Assembly: GCF_900114875.1 (NCBI RefSeq)
Contig: NZ_FPKW01000026.1
Span: 1-50,696 of the forward strand
DNA from: Chryseobacterium limigenitum
GTDB taxonomy: Bacteria; Bacteroidota; Bacteroidia; Flavobacteriales; Weeksellaceae
Length of the DNA stretch: 50,696 nucleotides
Direction of reading: 5' to 3'
Numbering within the stretch: position 1 is the first letter of the stretch; each line of letters starts with the position of its first letter. Positions 41,443 through 50,607 of the stretch are shown piece after piece. The translations under genes and the position numbers were made by a program. Below the pieces are notes generated by a model. The model saw only the letters and a list, made by a program, of their open reading frames with translations. It did no database searches and was not told where the DNA came from.

Positions 41443-43326
41443 ATGTCACAAGAAATAAATCCAATCTATTCCGAAGATAATATCAGAACCCTCGATTGGC
41501 AGGAGCACATTCGTTTACGTCCCGGAATGTATATCGGGAAGTTAGGAGACGGCTCGTCTGCTGATGATGGTATTTATATTTTGCTTAAAGAAATTCTGGA
41601 CAACTCTATCGATGAGTTCAGAATGAAGTCGGGTAAGAGAATTGAAATAAAAGTGGACGACGGTAAAGTTATGATCCGTGACTTTGGCCGTGGAATTCCA
41701 TTAGGAAAAGTGGTAGATGCTGTTTCCAAAATGAATACCGGAGGTAAGTACGATAGCAAAGCCTTCAAAAAATCTGTAGGTCTGAATGGGGTAGGTACAA
41801 AAGCTGTAAATGCACTTTCAGAATATTTCCGTGTGAGATCTTTCCGTGAAGGAAAAATGAAGATGGCAGAATTTTCCCGTGGAATGATCACGGAAGATTT
41901 TGAAGAAAAAGATACCTCAGACAGGAACGGTACCGAAATTTCTTTTGTTCCGGATGGAGAAATTTTCCTTCATTTCAAATACAGAAAAGAATATATCGAA
42001 AGGATGCTGCGTAATTACGCGTATCTGAATCCGGGACTTAAAATTCTTTTTAACGGAGAAACTTTTTATTCTGAAAATGGTCTTAAAGACTTATTGGAAG
42101 AGGAAATGGAAAACGAAATTCTCTATCCTATTGTTCATTTGAAGGATAATGATATTGAATTGGCGATCACACATTCTGACAAATCTCAGACGGAAACGTA
42201 TTTCTCATTCGTTAACGGACAAAATACAACGCAGGGTGGAACGCACTTAAATGCCTTCCGTGAAGCGTATGTAAAAACGATCCGTGAATTTTTTAATAAG
42301 AATTTTGATGCTTCTGATATCAGAAAATCAATCATTGCAGCGATTTCTATTAACGTTGAAGAGCCTGTTTTTGAATCTCAGACGAAAACTAAGTTAGGTT
42401 CGAATGATATTGGACCAAACGGGCCAACGGTAAGAACTTTCATTATCGATTTCCTGAAAAGTAAATTAGATAACTTCTTACATAAAAATCCTGAGATTTC
42501 TGAAGCGATCCAGAGAAAAATATTAATCTCGGAAAGAGAAAGAAAAGAGCTTTCAGGAATTCAGAAATTAGCAAGAGAAAGAGCGAAGAAAGTTTCTCTT
42601 CACAACAAAAAACTTCGTGACTGCAGACAGCATTACAATGATCAAAAAGCCGAAAGAAAAGGAGATACACAGATTTTTATTACCGAGGGAGATTCTGCAT
42701 CAGGATCAATTACAAAATCTAGGCAGGTAGAAACCCAAGCTGTATTCTCATTGAAAGGGAAGCCTTTGAACTGCTACGGTCTTACGAAAAAAGTAGTGTA
42801 TGAAAATGAAGAATTCAACTTGCTCCAGGCTGCTTTAAATATTGAAGAAAGTCTTGAAGATTTAAGATATAACCATGTAATTATTGCAACAGATGCCGAT
42901 GTCGACGGGATGCACATTCGTTTGCTGATGATCACATTCTTTTTACAGTTTTTCCCTGATCTGATAAAGAATGGACACCTTTATATCCTTCAAACACCTT
43001 TGTTTAGAGTAAGGAATAAAAAGGAAACGAGATATTGCTATTCAGAAGTTGAAAGAGTGAAAGCATTAAACGAGTTGGGAAAGAACCCTGAAATTACACG
43101 ATTCAAGGGATTGGGAGAGATCTCACCTGATGAATTCAAACATTTCATAGGAAAAGATATTCGCTTAGAGCCTGTCGTAATAGGAAAAGATCAGACTATT
43201 GAGCAGTTATTGGAATTTTACATGGGTAAAAATACTCCGGACAGACAATTGTTTATCCTGGATAACCTTGTTGTAGAAGACCCGGATATTGATAAAAAAG
43301 AAATATTGAGTGAAGCTATAGAATAA
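41443..43326 (+). CDS. parE: DNA topoisomerase IV, subunit B (type IIA topoisomerase ATPase)
   Basis: 627 residues. The GHKL ATPase shows IRLRPGMYIGKLGDG, EILDNSIDEF (Glu/Asn for ATP), and GLNGVGTKAVNALS. The transducer follows, then the Toprim domain with EGDSASGS (Glu415) and DADVDGMH (Asp484). The C-terminal tail ends with the usual GEISPDEF segment. With parC it forms the decatenating enzyme. Short length and neighbouring parC favour topoisomerase IV over gyrase B. A promoter lies 20 bases upstream; an unknown gene separates it from parC. Confidence 0.9.
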   Translation: MSQEINPIYSEDNIRTLDWQEHIRLRPGMYIGKLGDGSSADDGIYILLKEILDNSIDEFRMKSGKRIEIKVDDGKVMIRDFGRGIPLGKVVDAVSKMNTGGKYDSKAFKKSVGLNGVGTKAVNALSEYFRVRSFREGKMKMAEFSRGMITEDFEEKDTSDRNGTEISFVPDGEIFLHFKYRKEYIERMLRNYAYLNPGLKILFNGETFYSENGLKDLLEEEMENEILYPIVHLKDNDIELAITHSDKSQTETYFSFVNGQNTTQGGTHLNAFREAYVKTIREFFNKNFDASDIRKSIIAAISINVEEPVFESQTKTKLGSNDIGPNGPTVRTFIIDFLKSKLDNFLHKNPEISEAIQRKILISERERKELSGIQKLARERAKKVSLHNKKLRDCRQHYNDQKAERKGDTQIFITEGDSASGSITKSRQVETQAVFSLKGKPLNCYGLTKKVVYENEEFNLLQAALNIEESLEDLRYNHVIIATDADVDGMHIRLLMITFFLQFFPDLIKNGHLYILQTPLFRVRNKKETRYCYSEVERVKALNELGKNPEITRFKGLGEISPDEFKHFIGKDIRLEPVVIGKDQTIEQLLEFYMGKNTPDRQLFILDNLVVEDPDIDKKEILSEAIE

Positions 43327-43342
43327 TAATTTATAAAACAAA

Positions 43343-43417
43343 ATGATGAAAAGACACACTAAACACCCACAAAAGACAAAAAACACCAACACACACCAAC
43401 ACACACACAATAATTAA
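43343..43417 (+). CDS. Mini-ORF in the parE-parC gap (uncertain)
   Basis: 24 codons (MMKRHTKHPQKTKNTNTHQH, then four more) that end 1 base before the next start codon. The tract is almost free of G and rich in CA repeats (ACACAC), giving a His/Thr/Asn-rich peptide. It could be a translated leader or simple low-complexity spacer; I cannot tell from one genome. Confidence 0.25.
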   Translation: MMKRHTKHPQKTKNTNTHQHTHNN

Positions 43418-43418
43418 T

Positions 43419-43928
43419 ATGAGACTGAGTAACCGTAACAAAGCTTCGGTATATAACTTTGTGAATACGCTATTGATAATGACCGTTTTAATCGGGATTG
43501 CACTTTTCCTTCTGGAAGAATACAGATTTAATATTTTAGGATTAGAAAGCTATTTTTTACTGATTATTCCTGTTGTTTTATTAATAGCTTTTTACTTGAG
43601 AGGAAGACAGATTTTTGAATACGACAGTGATGGAGAAGCACTTAATTTTAAAAACCGAAACATTGTCCCGTTTCTGGATAAACCATTAAGCGATGAATTC
43701 CCGAAATACAAACTGATACGCTATGAAATAATAGATGTTTTTTATATTAAAAGACTTTACATTACAATTTCAAGCAAAAACAGTGGATCTACAATGTTGA
43801 AGTACGAAATTTCTTATCTTACAAGAAAAGAAATAGTAGATTTAAGGTTCTCTTTAAGTAAAGTAATAAAAGCTAATAACGAGAAAAAAGAGTTAAAAAT
43901 AAAAGATGACAGAAGAACACTCTCATGA
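43419..43928 (+). CDS. Two-TM membrane protein between parE and parC, unknown function
   Basis: 169 residues. Two hydrophobic segments (FVNTLLIMTVLIGIALFLLE and YFLLIIPVVLLIAFYL) are followed by a soluble, beta-rich domain of about 100 residues, with KLIRYEIIDVFYIKRLYITI, of PH-like appearance. Its last 23 bases overlap the start of parC, so the three genes are surely one transcript. No function is recognised. Retention between topoisomerase genes hints at a link, but only conservation across genomes could show it. Confidence 0.8.
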   Translation: MRLSNRNKASVYNFVNTLLIMTVLIGIALFLLEEYRFNILGLESYFLLIIPVVLLIAFYLRGRQIFEYDSDGEALNFKNRNIVPFLDKPLSDEFPKYKLIRYEIIDVFYIKRLYITISSKNSGSTMLKYEISYLTRKEIVDLRFSLSKVIKANNEKKELKIKDDRRTLS

Positions 43929-46488
43929 AGGTGAAAGCTTAAAAAAAGTTTCCGGTCTTTACAAAGACTGGTTTCTTGATTATGCATCATATGTAATTTT
44001 AGATAGGGCAATTCCGTCTGTTTATGATGGTTTGAAGCCTGTTCAGAGAAGAATTATGCACTCCATGCGTGAGCTGGAAGACGGGCGTTACAACAAAGTT
44101 GCCAATATCGTAGGAAATACCATGAAATATCACCCTCATGGTGATGCTTCTATTACCGATGCAATGGTGGCAATTGGGCAAAAAGAACTCTTAATTGATA
44201 CTCAGGGAAACTGGGGAAATATTTATACAGGAGATTCCGCAGCGGCAGCGAGATATATTGAAGCGAGATTAACCCCTTTTGCATTAGAAGTTGTCTTCAA
44301 CCCTAAAACAACGGAGTGGGCAAAATCTTATGACGGTAGAAATAACGAACCGATTGATCTTCCCGTGAAATTCCCATTGCTTCTTGCACAGGGAGTTGAG
44401 GGGATTGGAGTAGGACTTTCAACCAAGATTCTTCCCCATAACTTCAATGAATTAATTAATGCTTCTGTTGCTTATTTAAAAGGTAAAAAGTTTGAAATAT
44501 TTCCTGATTTCTTAACCGCAGGGTATTTGGATGTGTCTGAATACAACGACGGTCATAGAGGCGGGAAAGTAAGAGCCAGAGCAAGAATTACGCAGACAGA
44601 CAAGCATACTTTAGTTATTTCTGAACTTCCTTTTTCTAAAAATACAAGTGATTTAATTGATTCGATCCTAAAAGCGAATGAAAAAGGGAAGATCAAGATT
44701 AAAAAAATTGAGGACAATACTTCTGACAAAGTGGAGATCCTTATTCACCTTCCTAATGACTCTTCGCCTGATAAAACAATTGATGCTTTATACGCATTTA
44801 CAGACTGTCAGGTAACGATTTCTCCGAATGCATGCGTAATTGTTGGGGATAAACCAATGTTCCTGAACGTTTCTGAGATTTTAAGAATGAATACCGATCA
44901 CACAGTTTCATTGCTTAAAAAAGAATTAGAGATTGAACTTCACGAGTTACAGGAAAACTGGCATTTTTCTTCATTGGAAAGGATTTTTATTGAAAACAGA
45001 ATTTACCACGATATTGAAGAGGTTGAAACCTGGGATGATGTTCTATTAACAATCGACAAAGGCTTAAAACCTCACACGAAACATCTTTTAAGAGCAGTAA
45101 CGCAGGAAGATATTCTTCGTTTGACAGAGATCAGAATTAAGAGAATTTCAAGATTCGATTTAGATAAATTTAAAGAAAACATTGCCGCTCTTGAAGGTAA
45201 AATAGAGCTGGTAAAACATAACCTGGCTAATCTGATTGCTTATGCAATTGATTATTATTTAAATATTCAGAAGAAGTTTGGTAAGGATAAAGAAAGAAAG
45301 ACGGAGCTTAGAATTTTTGACACAATTGATGCAACGAAAGTTGCCGTAGCCAACGAAAAATTCTATGCTAATTTTGAAGAAGGTTTCATCGGAACTTCTC
45401 TGAAAAAAGATCAATATTTATTCGACTGTTCAGATATTGATGATATCATTACTTTCAGAAAAGACGGAAGTATGAAAGTGGTGAAAGTGGAAGCTAAAAC
45501 TTTTATAGGAAAAGACATTTTACATGTCGCAATTTTCAAGAAAAACGATAAAAGAACGGTCTACAACATGATCTATCGTGAAGGGAGAGACGGACCATAT
45601 TATATGAAACGTTTTTCTGTAACGGGTGTTACCAGAAATACGGATTACCCATTGGCTTCAGATAAAAAATTCTCTGAAATGCTTTATTTCTCAGCTAATC
45701 CGAATGGTGAAGCCGAAACGGTATCTGTACTTTTAAAGCCAAATCCAAGGATCAGAAAAAATAAAATGGATATTGATTTCTCCGAATTAGCCATCAAAGG
45801 ACGTGATTCTAAAGGGAATTTGGTAACCAAGTATTCAATTAAAAAGATTGATCTTAAAGAAGAAGGCGTTTCTACATTGGCACCAAGAAGAATTTGGTTT
45901 GATGATACGGTGAGAAGGCTCAATGCAGACGGAAGAGGAACGTTATTGGGAAGCTTTAAAGGAGACGATAAAATATTAGTTGTTACCGGCAATGGAGAAG
46001 CCAAACTTATTTCTTTTGATCTTGGAAACCGTTTCGATGATGAATATCTGATCTTAGAAAAATGGAGACCAAACCAGCCGATAACATGTATTTATTACGA
46101 TGGTGAGAAGGAAATTTATTTTATCAAAAGATTCCTTTTGGAGAATAATACCAATCCGCAGAGCTTTATGCCTTCGGAACATCCAAAGTCGTTTATTGAA
46201 AATATAATTGTGGCAAATGGCTGTACTGCAGAAATCGCTTTTGCAAAAGATAAAGGGAAAGAACGCGATCCTGAAACGGTAAATATTGATGAATTTATTG
46301 CTGTGAAAGGAATTAAAGCTATTGGAAATCAGTTTACTAAATTTAAAGTTAAAACAATTAACGTAACCATTCCGGAGCCTGAAGAGGAAGAGCCGGAAGT
46401 ATATGAGGAACCTGAAAATACAGAAGGAACTGATGATGATGGAGGCGTAATTGGTGATTTGTTTGATGCAGGAGAACCTGAAAATTAA
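43906..46488 (+). CDS. parC: DNA topoisomerase IV, subunit A
   Basis: 860 residues. The winged-helix breakage-reunion core includes DRAIPSVYDGLKPVQRR and HPHGDASITDAM; the catalytic Tyr117 lies in AAARYIEARL. The C-terminal beta-propeller follows, without a full GyrA box, fitting ParC. The last 35 residues are very acidic (EEEEPEVYEEPENTEGTDDD). It forms the enzyme with parE, cutting and rejoining DNA to separate daughter chromosomes. It overlaps the unknown membrane gene by 23 bases, and the rhomboid gene follows after 5 bases. Confidence 0.92.
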   Translation: MTEEHSHEGESLKKVSGLYKDWFLDYASYVILDRAIPSVYDGLKPVQRRIMHSMRELEDGRYNKVANIVGNTMKYHPHGDASITDAMVAIGQKELLIDTQGNWGNIYTGDSAAAARYIEARLTPFALEVVFNPKTTEWAKSYDGRNNEPIDLPVKFPLLLAQGVEGIGVGLSTKILPHNFNELINASVAYLKGKKFEIFPDFLTAGYLDVSEYNDGHRGGKVRARARITQTDKHTLVISELPFSKNTSDLIDSILKANEKGKIKIKKIEDNTSDKVEILIHLPNDSSPDKTIDALYAFTDCQVTISPNACVIVGDKPMFLNVSEILRMNTDHTVSLLKKELEIELHELQENWHFSSLERIFIENRIYHDIEEVETWDDVLLTIDKGLKPHTKHLLRAVTQEDILRLTEIRIKRISRFDLDKFKENIAALEGKIELVKHNLANLIAYAIDYYLNIQKKFGKDKERKTELRIFDTIDATKVAVANEKFYANFEEGFIGTSLKKDQYLFDCSDIDDIITFRKDGSMKVVKVEAKTFIGKDILHVAIFKKNDKRTVYNMIYREGRDGPYYMKRFSVTGVTRNTDYPLASDKKFSEMLYFSANPNGEAETVSVLLKPNPRIRKNKMDIDFSELAIKGRDSKGNLVTKYSIKKIDLKEEGVSTLAPRRIWFDDTVRRLNADGRGTLLGSFKGDDKILVVTGNGEAKLISFDLGNRFDDEYLILEKWRPNQPITCIYYDGEKEIYFIKRFLLENNTNPQSFMPSEHPKSFIENIIVANGCTAEIAFAKDKGKERDPETVNIDEFIAVKGIKAIGNQFTKFKVKTINVTIPEPEEEEPEVYEEPENTEGTDDDGGVIGDLFDAGEPEN

Positions 46489-46493
46489 AAAAT

Positions 46494-47135
46494 ATGGATA
46501 TAGTAGTTTTAATAATCATTGCCGTGACCTGTATCATCAGTTACATGGGACTTAATAATATTCAGTTATTTGAAAAATACAAATTTAATGTTAGCGCAAT
46601 AAATTCTAGAAAGGAATATATCAGACTGATAAGCTCTGCATTTCTTCATGCCGATTTTATGCACCTGTTTTTCAATATGCTGTCTTTATATTTTTTTCAG
46701 GGAGTTGTCATTCATTTTTTCGGAACTATAGGTTTTCTGATTATCTACTTTGGATCGATGATTCTTGGAAATTTATTTAGCTTACTTATTTACAAGAATC
46801 AACCTTGGTATTCTGCAATAGGTGCTTCTGGTGCTGTTTCCGGAATTATCTTTGCATCAATTGCGATGGCTCCGAATGAAATTAGCGTCAACTTTTTACC
46901 GGGCTGGCTTTTCGGAACATTATATTTTGGGTATTCAGTGTATATGATGCTAAATCCAAAACAATGGGATAATCTGGGGCATTCAGCGCATTTGGGCGGA
47001 GCATTTTTCGGATTGGTTTATTCGATAACATTGCATCCTGATTTAGCATTAAGTAATTGGTATTTCTTGGGAGCAATGTCGCTTCCTTTGATATATTTAT
47101 CTTATCAAATTTTTGTGAAGAAAAAGATAGGGTAA
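46494..47135 (+). CDS. Rhomboid-family intramembrane serine protease
   Basis: 213 residues with six likely membrane segments. The catalytic Ser112 is in GASGAVSG and His166 in HSAHLGG, the standard dyad. The N-terminal HADFMHLFFNMLSLYFF holds the HxxxN-type motif of helix 2. It would cut membrane proteins in their transmembrane helices. It starts 5 bases after parC and is the last gene of the topoisomerase operon, closed by a terminator. Confidence 0.92.
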   Translation: MDIVVLIIIAVTCIISYMGLNNIQLFEKYKFNVSAINSRKEYIRLISSAFLHADFMHLFFNMLSLYFFQGVVIHFFGTIGFLIIYFGSMILGNLFSLLIYKNQPWYSAIGASGAVSGIIFASIAMAPNEISVNFLPGWLFGTLYFGYSVYMMLNPKQWDNLGHSAHLGGAFFGLVYSITLHPDLALSNWYFLGAMSLPLIYLSYQIFVKKKIG

Positions 47136-47158
47136 AAAAATTAACCTTAAATAATATT

Positions 47159-47199
47159 AAAACCAATGAACTTAAATACTGTTTCATTGGTTTTCTTTT
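47159..47199 (+). terminator. Terminator of the parE-parC-rhomboid operon
   Basis: AAAACCAATGAA pairs with TTTCATTGGTTTT around an 11-base loop, followed by a T run. Confidence 0.85.
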
Positions 47200-47253
47200 T
47201 TATAAGCTTATTTCCTGCTCTCTTCTTTCGCAAAATTATATGGCAGGCGCAGC

Positions 47254-47427
47254 CTATTTCAAAAGATAATGCCAGTAATCATTGTGATAGAAATACTCTC
47301 TATAAAGTATAACCAATCTTCTGATGAACTGATAATCTGACTCTTTGTAAGATATATTATGATTTGTATTGTCTATACGAAATTTAGCATGATAAGAAGA
47401 AATTACTTCTTTGACAATCTTTTTGAT
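47254..47427 (-). pseudogene. Decayed coding trace, minus strand
   Basis: An open frame of 57 codons with no ATG ends at 47254; it reads KEVISSYHAKFRIDNTNHNI and RRLVILYREYFYHNDYWHYL. A stop codon lies just upstream of its beginning. The composition looks like protein, but no family is recognised. It is probably a gene remnant. Confidence 0.3.
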
Positions 47428-47562
47428 TTATTTTTTGGAGCGAGGGCGAAGCTTCTGAAATTGTGAAAAAAGGGTGGAATTATATGGCGGATATTATGGA
47501 AACCAATCCTGATAATTCTCCAATAAGCATGACTTTAAAAGAAGTTTTTTATTTAGAGTAAG
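47411..47562 (+). pseudogene. Decayed coding trace, plus strand
   Basis: DNLFDLFFGARAK continues, after a one-base shift near 47450, into ASEIVKKGWNYMADIMETNP and then DNSPISMTLKEVFYLE with a TAA near 47560. The two frames together read like one protein broken by a frameshift; no start is visible. The rest of the gap 47136-47653 has only the terminator and AT-rich text. Confidence 0.35.
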
Positions 47563-47653
47563 TAGTTGATTATCTTTATTTTTGAGAGTTTTTATAAATC
47601 TTCTGTTAATTTTTCAGTAAAATTGATGTGTTGGGTTTTGATTTCTATAGACA

Positions 47654-48505
47654 TTACTTTACTCCAACAATAAAACGATCATTTTCAGACAAATCCTTTA
47701 TTAAGTCAACTTTAGAAAATTTTTTTACATATAATTCCAATGTTTCCGGACCTAGTTTTTGATTGATTTCTAAAAATAATAATCCATTTTTATTTAAGTA
47801 TTTTTTCGAATCTTCTGCGATTTTTCTGTAAAAGATCAACGCATCGGAAGTAGGAGAGAAAAGTGCTATTTTGGGCTCAAATTCTTTTACAGAATCGGCA
47901 ATTTCGATCTCTTCTTCAATCCCAATATAAGGTGGATTTGAAATAATAACATCATAATTTTCAATCAGCTCAAAATTGAGATAATCTGCATGAATCAAAT
48001 TGATTTCCAATTGATGAAAGGCGGAATTCTTTTTCGCAACTTCTAAAGCTTTTTCAGAAAAATCAATCGACGAAACTTCAGCTTCAGGAAAATGTTTTTT
48101 TAAAACTAAAGGAATTACACCGCTTCCGGTTCCGATGTCGAGGATTCTCAATTTGTGAATTGTGAACTGTGAATCTTGAATTTTTTTAATTGCGATTTCC
48201 AATAATTCCTCCGTTTCAGGACGGGGAATTAAGACATTTTCATTGACGAAAAACGTCATTCCGTAAAATTCTGTTTCGCCTAAAATATGCTGATAAGGTT
48301 TGTTGATTTTTAACTCTGAAATAACTTCTTGAAGTTTGTTTTCATCATCAATCAATAATTCCTGATCAGATAATTTTCTTTGATTAAATGCATCAACTCC
48401 TAAAAAATTTTCTATAAAAATGGAGTACAAAAAAGCACTTTCCGATTCTGTATACAGCTCGGAAAGTGCTTTTTGAAAATATTGTTTAAATTCCAGGATC
48501 GTCAT
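47654..48505 (-). CDS. prmC: Peptide chain release factor N5-glutamine methyltransferase
   Basis: 283 residues. The N-terminal helical part (YQHILGETEFYGMTFFVNE) is the release-factor binding region, and ILDIGTGSGVIPL is SAM motif I. The NPPY tetrad in IISNPPYIG is the catalytic signature for Gln methylation. It methylates the GGQ glutamine of RF1 and RF2. The stop of yaaA and its start share one base (TAATG), so the two are translated together. A short tandem repeat lies just before motif I. Confidence 0.94.
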   Translation of the reverse strand: MTILEFKQYFQKALSELYTESESAFLYSIFIENFLGVDAFNQRKLSDQELLIDDENKLQEVISELKINKPYQHILGETEFYGMTFFVNENVLIPRPETEELLEIAIKKIQDSQFTIHKLRILDIGTGSGVIPLVLKKHFPEAEVSSIDFSEKALEVAKKNSAFHQLEINLIHADYLNFELIENYDVIISNPPYIGIEEEIEIADSVKEFEPKIALFSPTSDALIFYRKIAEDSKKYLNKNGLLFLEINQKLGPETLELYVKKFSKVDLIKDLSENDRFIVGVK

Positions 48506-49263
48506 TATCTTGTGAAAACCAGTTTTGTATCTGTAGATTTTTCTTCGTTGATCCTATAACCTTCGTAATTGAAAGCTTTTACATCATTCAAGGTTTTTGC
48601 ATTGGTTTCTGCGCAGAATCTTACGACCAAACCTCTTGCATGTTTTGTGTAAACGACGATTGTTTTGAGTTTTCCGTCTTTTAATTCATAAAAATCAAAA
48701 TCAATTACGGGATGATTCAGCTTTTTTCGGTCGATTACTTTTCCGTATTCGTTGCTGCATAAATGAAGAAGAATTTCGTTCTTTTTCATCTCAGAATTCA
48801 ATTGTTCCGTTACTTTTTCTTTCCAGAATTCATACAGATTTTTATAATTTTCAAATTCAAAATTACGACCCATTTCCAATCTGTAAAGCATTACTTTATC
48901 AGACGGTTTCAACAGACCATACAATCCGGAAAGTATTCTGTAGTTTTTCTGTAAATAATCTACTGCATTTTTATCTAAAGTTTTGGCATCCAAACCTCTG
49001 TAGACTTCACCTGTAAAGGCAAACATAGCGGGCGCAGATTCTTTTGCGGTGGGTTTTTCTTTCCATTTTTGGTTTCTTTCCCAGTTTTCATCAGCCAGTT
49101 TTGGCGAGATTTCCATCAGTTCAGAAAGATATTTTGGAGATCTATGCTTTAAATGCGATTGTAAAAGTGCTGCTTCTTCAATGAATTTAGGCGTAGTAGA
49201 TCTCAAAAGGTCTGTTGAGTTTTCTACGTTCATTAATTTGGCAGGAGATGTTATTATTTTCAT
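48505..49263 (-). CDS. yaaA: Peroxide stress protein YaaA
   Basis: 252 residues of the DUF328 family. It begins MKIITSPAKLMN, close to the family start (MxxxSPAK), and contains PAMFAFTGEVYRGLDA and LYGLLKPSDKVMLYRLEMG, with basic DNA-contact segments (KHARGLVVRFCAETNAKT). In E. coli the protein lowers free iron and binds DNA during peroxide stress. The link to prmC is by one-base overlap only, so co-transcription is clear but a joint role is not. Confidence 0.93.
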   Translation of the reverse strand: MKIITSPAKLMNVENSTDLLRSTTPKFIEEAALLQSHLKHRSPKYLSELMEISPKLADENWERNQKWKEKPTAKESAPAMFAFTGEVYRGLDAKTLDKNAVDYLQKNYRILSGLYGLLKPSDKVMLYRLEMGRNFEFENYKNLYEFWKEKVTEQLNSEMKKNEILLHLCSNEYGKVIDRKKLNHPVIDFDFYELKDGKLKTIVVYTKHARGLVVRFCAETNAKTLNDVKAFNYEGYRINEEKSTDTKLVFTR

Positions 49264-49268
49264 GTTGT

Positions 49269-49970
49269 TTAAAAAGCAGATAAATGTTTAATATCAATAA
49301 AATTCATGATCATCAAAGACACAAAATCGAATAGAAAATGACAGATGATGATGATTTTAATATTCGAATATAATTTATAAAATACAGCAAAAACGACCCC
49401 GATAAAGAGAGGTCCTACAACCTGGCCAATCGTTCCGTATGTGCTGTGAAGAATTCCAAATAAAATGGCGGAAATTATTATTCCTACAACCGGACTGTTG
49501 TATATTTTTTCAATTCTGGGCTGGATATAACCTCTCATTAAAATTTCTTCTACAACGCCCGCAGTTAGACAAGTAAAAATAATCAAAAAATAATTATTTT
49601 TAAAAATTGATTGCAGCTGAATGAGTTTATCACTCATTTTTTCATGCGTAATAAGAAAGATTAACCCATTTAAAAGTGCGCCTCCAATAGCGCAAATAAA
49701 ATAAAGGCAAACTACTGCGCCAATATAAAACGACATTGGATATTTTTTGTCTTTCCAAATCGTAATGGGGCTTTTCTCGATTAATTTACTGTAAAGAAAG
49801 ATCAATAACAAAACGACCCAAATAACAATTCTGCTATTCAAAAACAGACTGGCTGTCATAGTTTTTATCCCAGTAATTAAGCTGAGAAAAGGAAAAACAT
49901 AAAGCATCACTAAAGCAAGAAGCACAAAAGTGAGCAGAATTCCTAAAGAATATTTTCCGTTAAAACTCAT
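49269..49970 (-). CDS. CPBP-family intramembrane metalloprotease
   Basis: 233 residues with about seven hydrophobic segments. Motif 1, EEILMRGY (Glu141, Glu142, Arg146), motif 2, FGILHSTYG with His, and motif 3, HFLFDF, are all present, so the active site looks complete. These CAAX-like proteases include Rce1-like enzymes and bacteriocin self-immunity proteins. The only bacteriocin-like gene in the window is 12 kb away, so immunity is not suggested by context. It ends 6 bases before yaaA starts and probably shares its transcript. Confidence 0.9.
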   Translation of the reverse strand: MSFNGKYSLGILLTFVLLALVMLYVFPFLSLITGIKTMTASLFLNSRIVIWVVLLLIFLYSKLIEKSPITIWKDKKYPMSFYIGAVVCLYFICAIGGALLNGLIFLITHEKMSDKLIQLQSIFKNNYFLIIFTCLTAGVVEEILMRGYIQPRIEKIYNSPVVGIIISAILFGILHSTYGTIGQVVGPLFIGVVFAVFYKLYSNIKIIIICHFLFDFVSLMIMNFIDIKHLSAF

Positions 49971-49991
49971 AAAATGATAGAGAAATTATAA

Positions 49992-50603
49992 TTAAATAAT
50001 TCCTTTTCCTTGTCTGATCATTTCAGGTTCTCCGGAAGTAAGGTCTACAATTGTTGACGCTACATTATCACCATATCCTGAATCTATAACAATATCAACC
50101 AAATGATCATATTTTTCGGCAATTAATTCGGGATCTGTAGAATATTCAATGATCTCGTCATCATCTTTTATGGAAGTTGAAGCAATCGGATGTCCTAATT
50201 TTTCAACAATAAGCTGAGGAATTGGGTGATCCGGCACACGAATACCGATCGTTTTGTGACCTTTATAAGCTAAAGGTACACTTTTATTGGCATCTAAAAT
50301 AAACGTAAATGGCCCGGGAAGGTGGCTTTTTAAAAACCTGAAAACAGAAGTGTCAATAGGTCTTGTAAAATCTGAAAGATGGCTGAGATCATTACAGATA
50401 ATAGAGAATTGTGCCTTCTCAAGTTTCATTTTTTTTATCTGAGCCAGTTTTTCCATGGCTTTAATATCAAAAATGTTACAACCTAATGCATAAATAGTAT
50501 CGGAAGGATAAATGATCAATCCGCCGTTATTTAAACATTTAATTACCTCATTGATAAGATTTTCCTGAGGGTTTTCCGGGTAAATTCTTAGTATTTTTGC
50601 CAT
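49992..50603 (-). CDS. Sua5/YciO/YrdC-type protein (L-threonylcarbamoyladenylate synthase family)
   Basis: 203 residues from ATG 50603; the frame opens 5 codons upstream, but that would lie within the promoter. It shows NGGLIIYPSDTIYALGCN (nucleotide/bicarbonate pocket), KMKLEKAQFSIICN, and LPGPFTFIL, followed by GIRVPDHP and the end SGEPEMIRQGKG. The YciO-like ending and missing Sua5 domain make it either the tRNA t6A enzyme or its YciO relative, whose role is unclear. A promoter is a few bases upstream. Confidence 0.87.
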   Translation of the reverse strand: MAKILRIYPENPQENLINEVIKCLNNGGLIIYPSDTIYALGCNIFDIKAMEKLAQIKKMKLEKAQFSIICNDLSHLSDFTRPIDTSVFRFLKSHLPGPFTFILDANKSVPLAYKGHKTIGIRVPDHPIPQLIVEKLGHPIASTSIKDDDEIIEYSTDPELIAEKYDHLVDIVIDSGYGDNVASTIVDLTSGEPEMIRQGKGII

Positions 50604-50607
50604 AGTA

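Noticed and set aside
43207..43410. Cys/Val/Phe-rich minus-strand frame at the parE end
   Set aside because: It is the complement of the CA-rich tract and the parE 3' end; the composition follows from the repeat.
49269..49970. CPBP protease as immunity protein for the GG-leader peptide
   Set aside because: The two are about 12 kb apart with housekeeping genes between; the family is too broad to infer a link.
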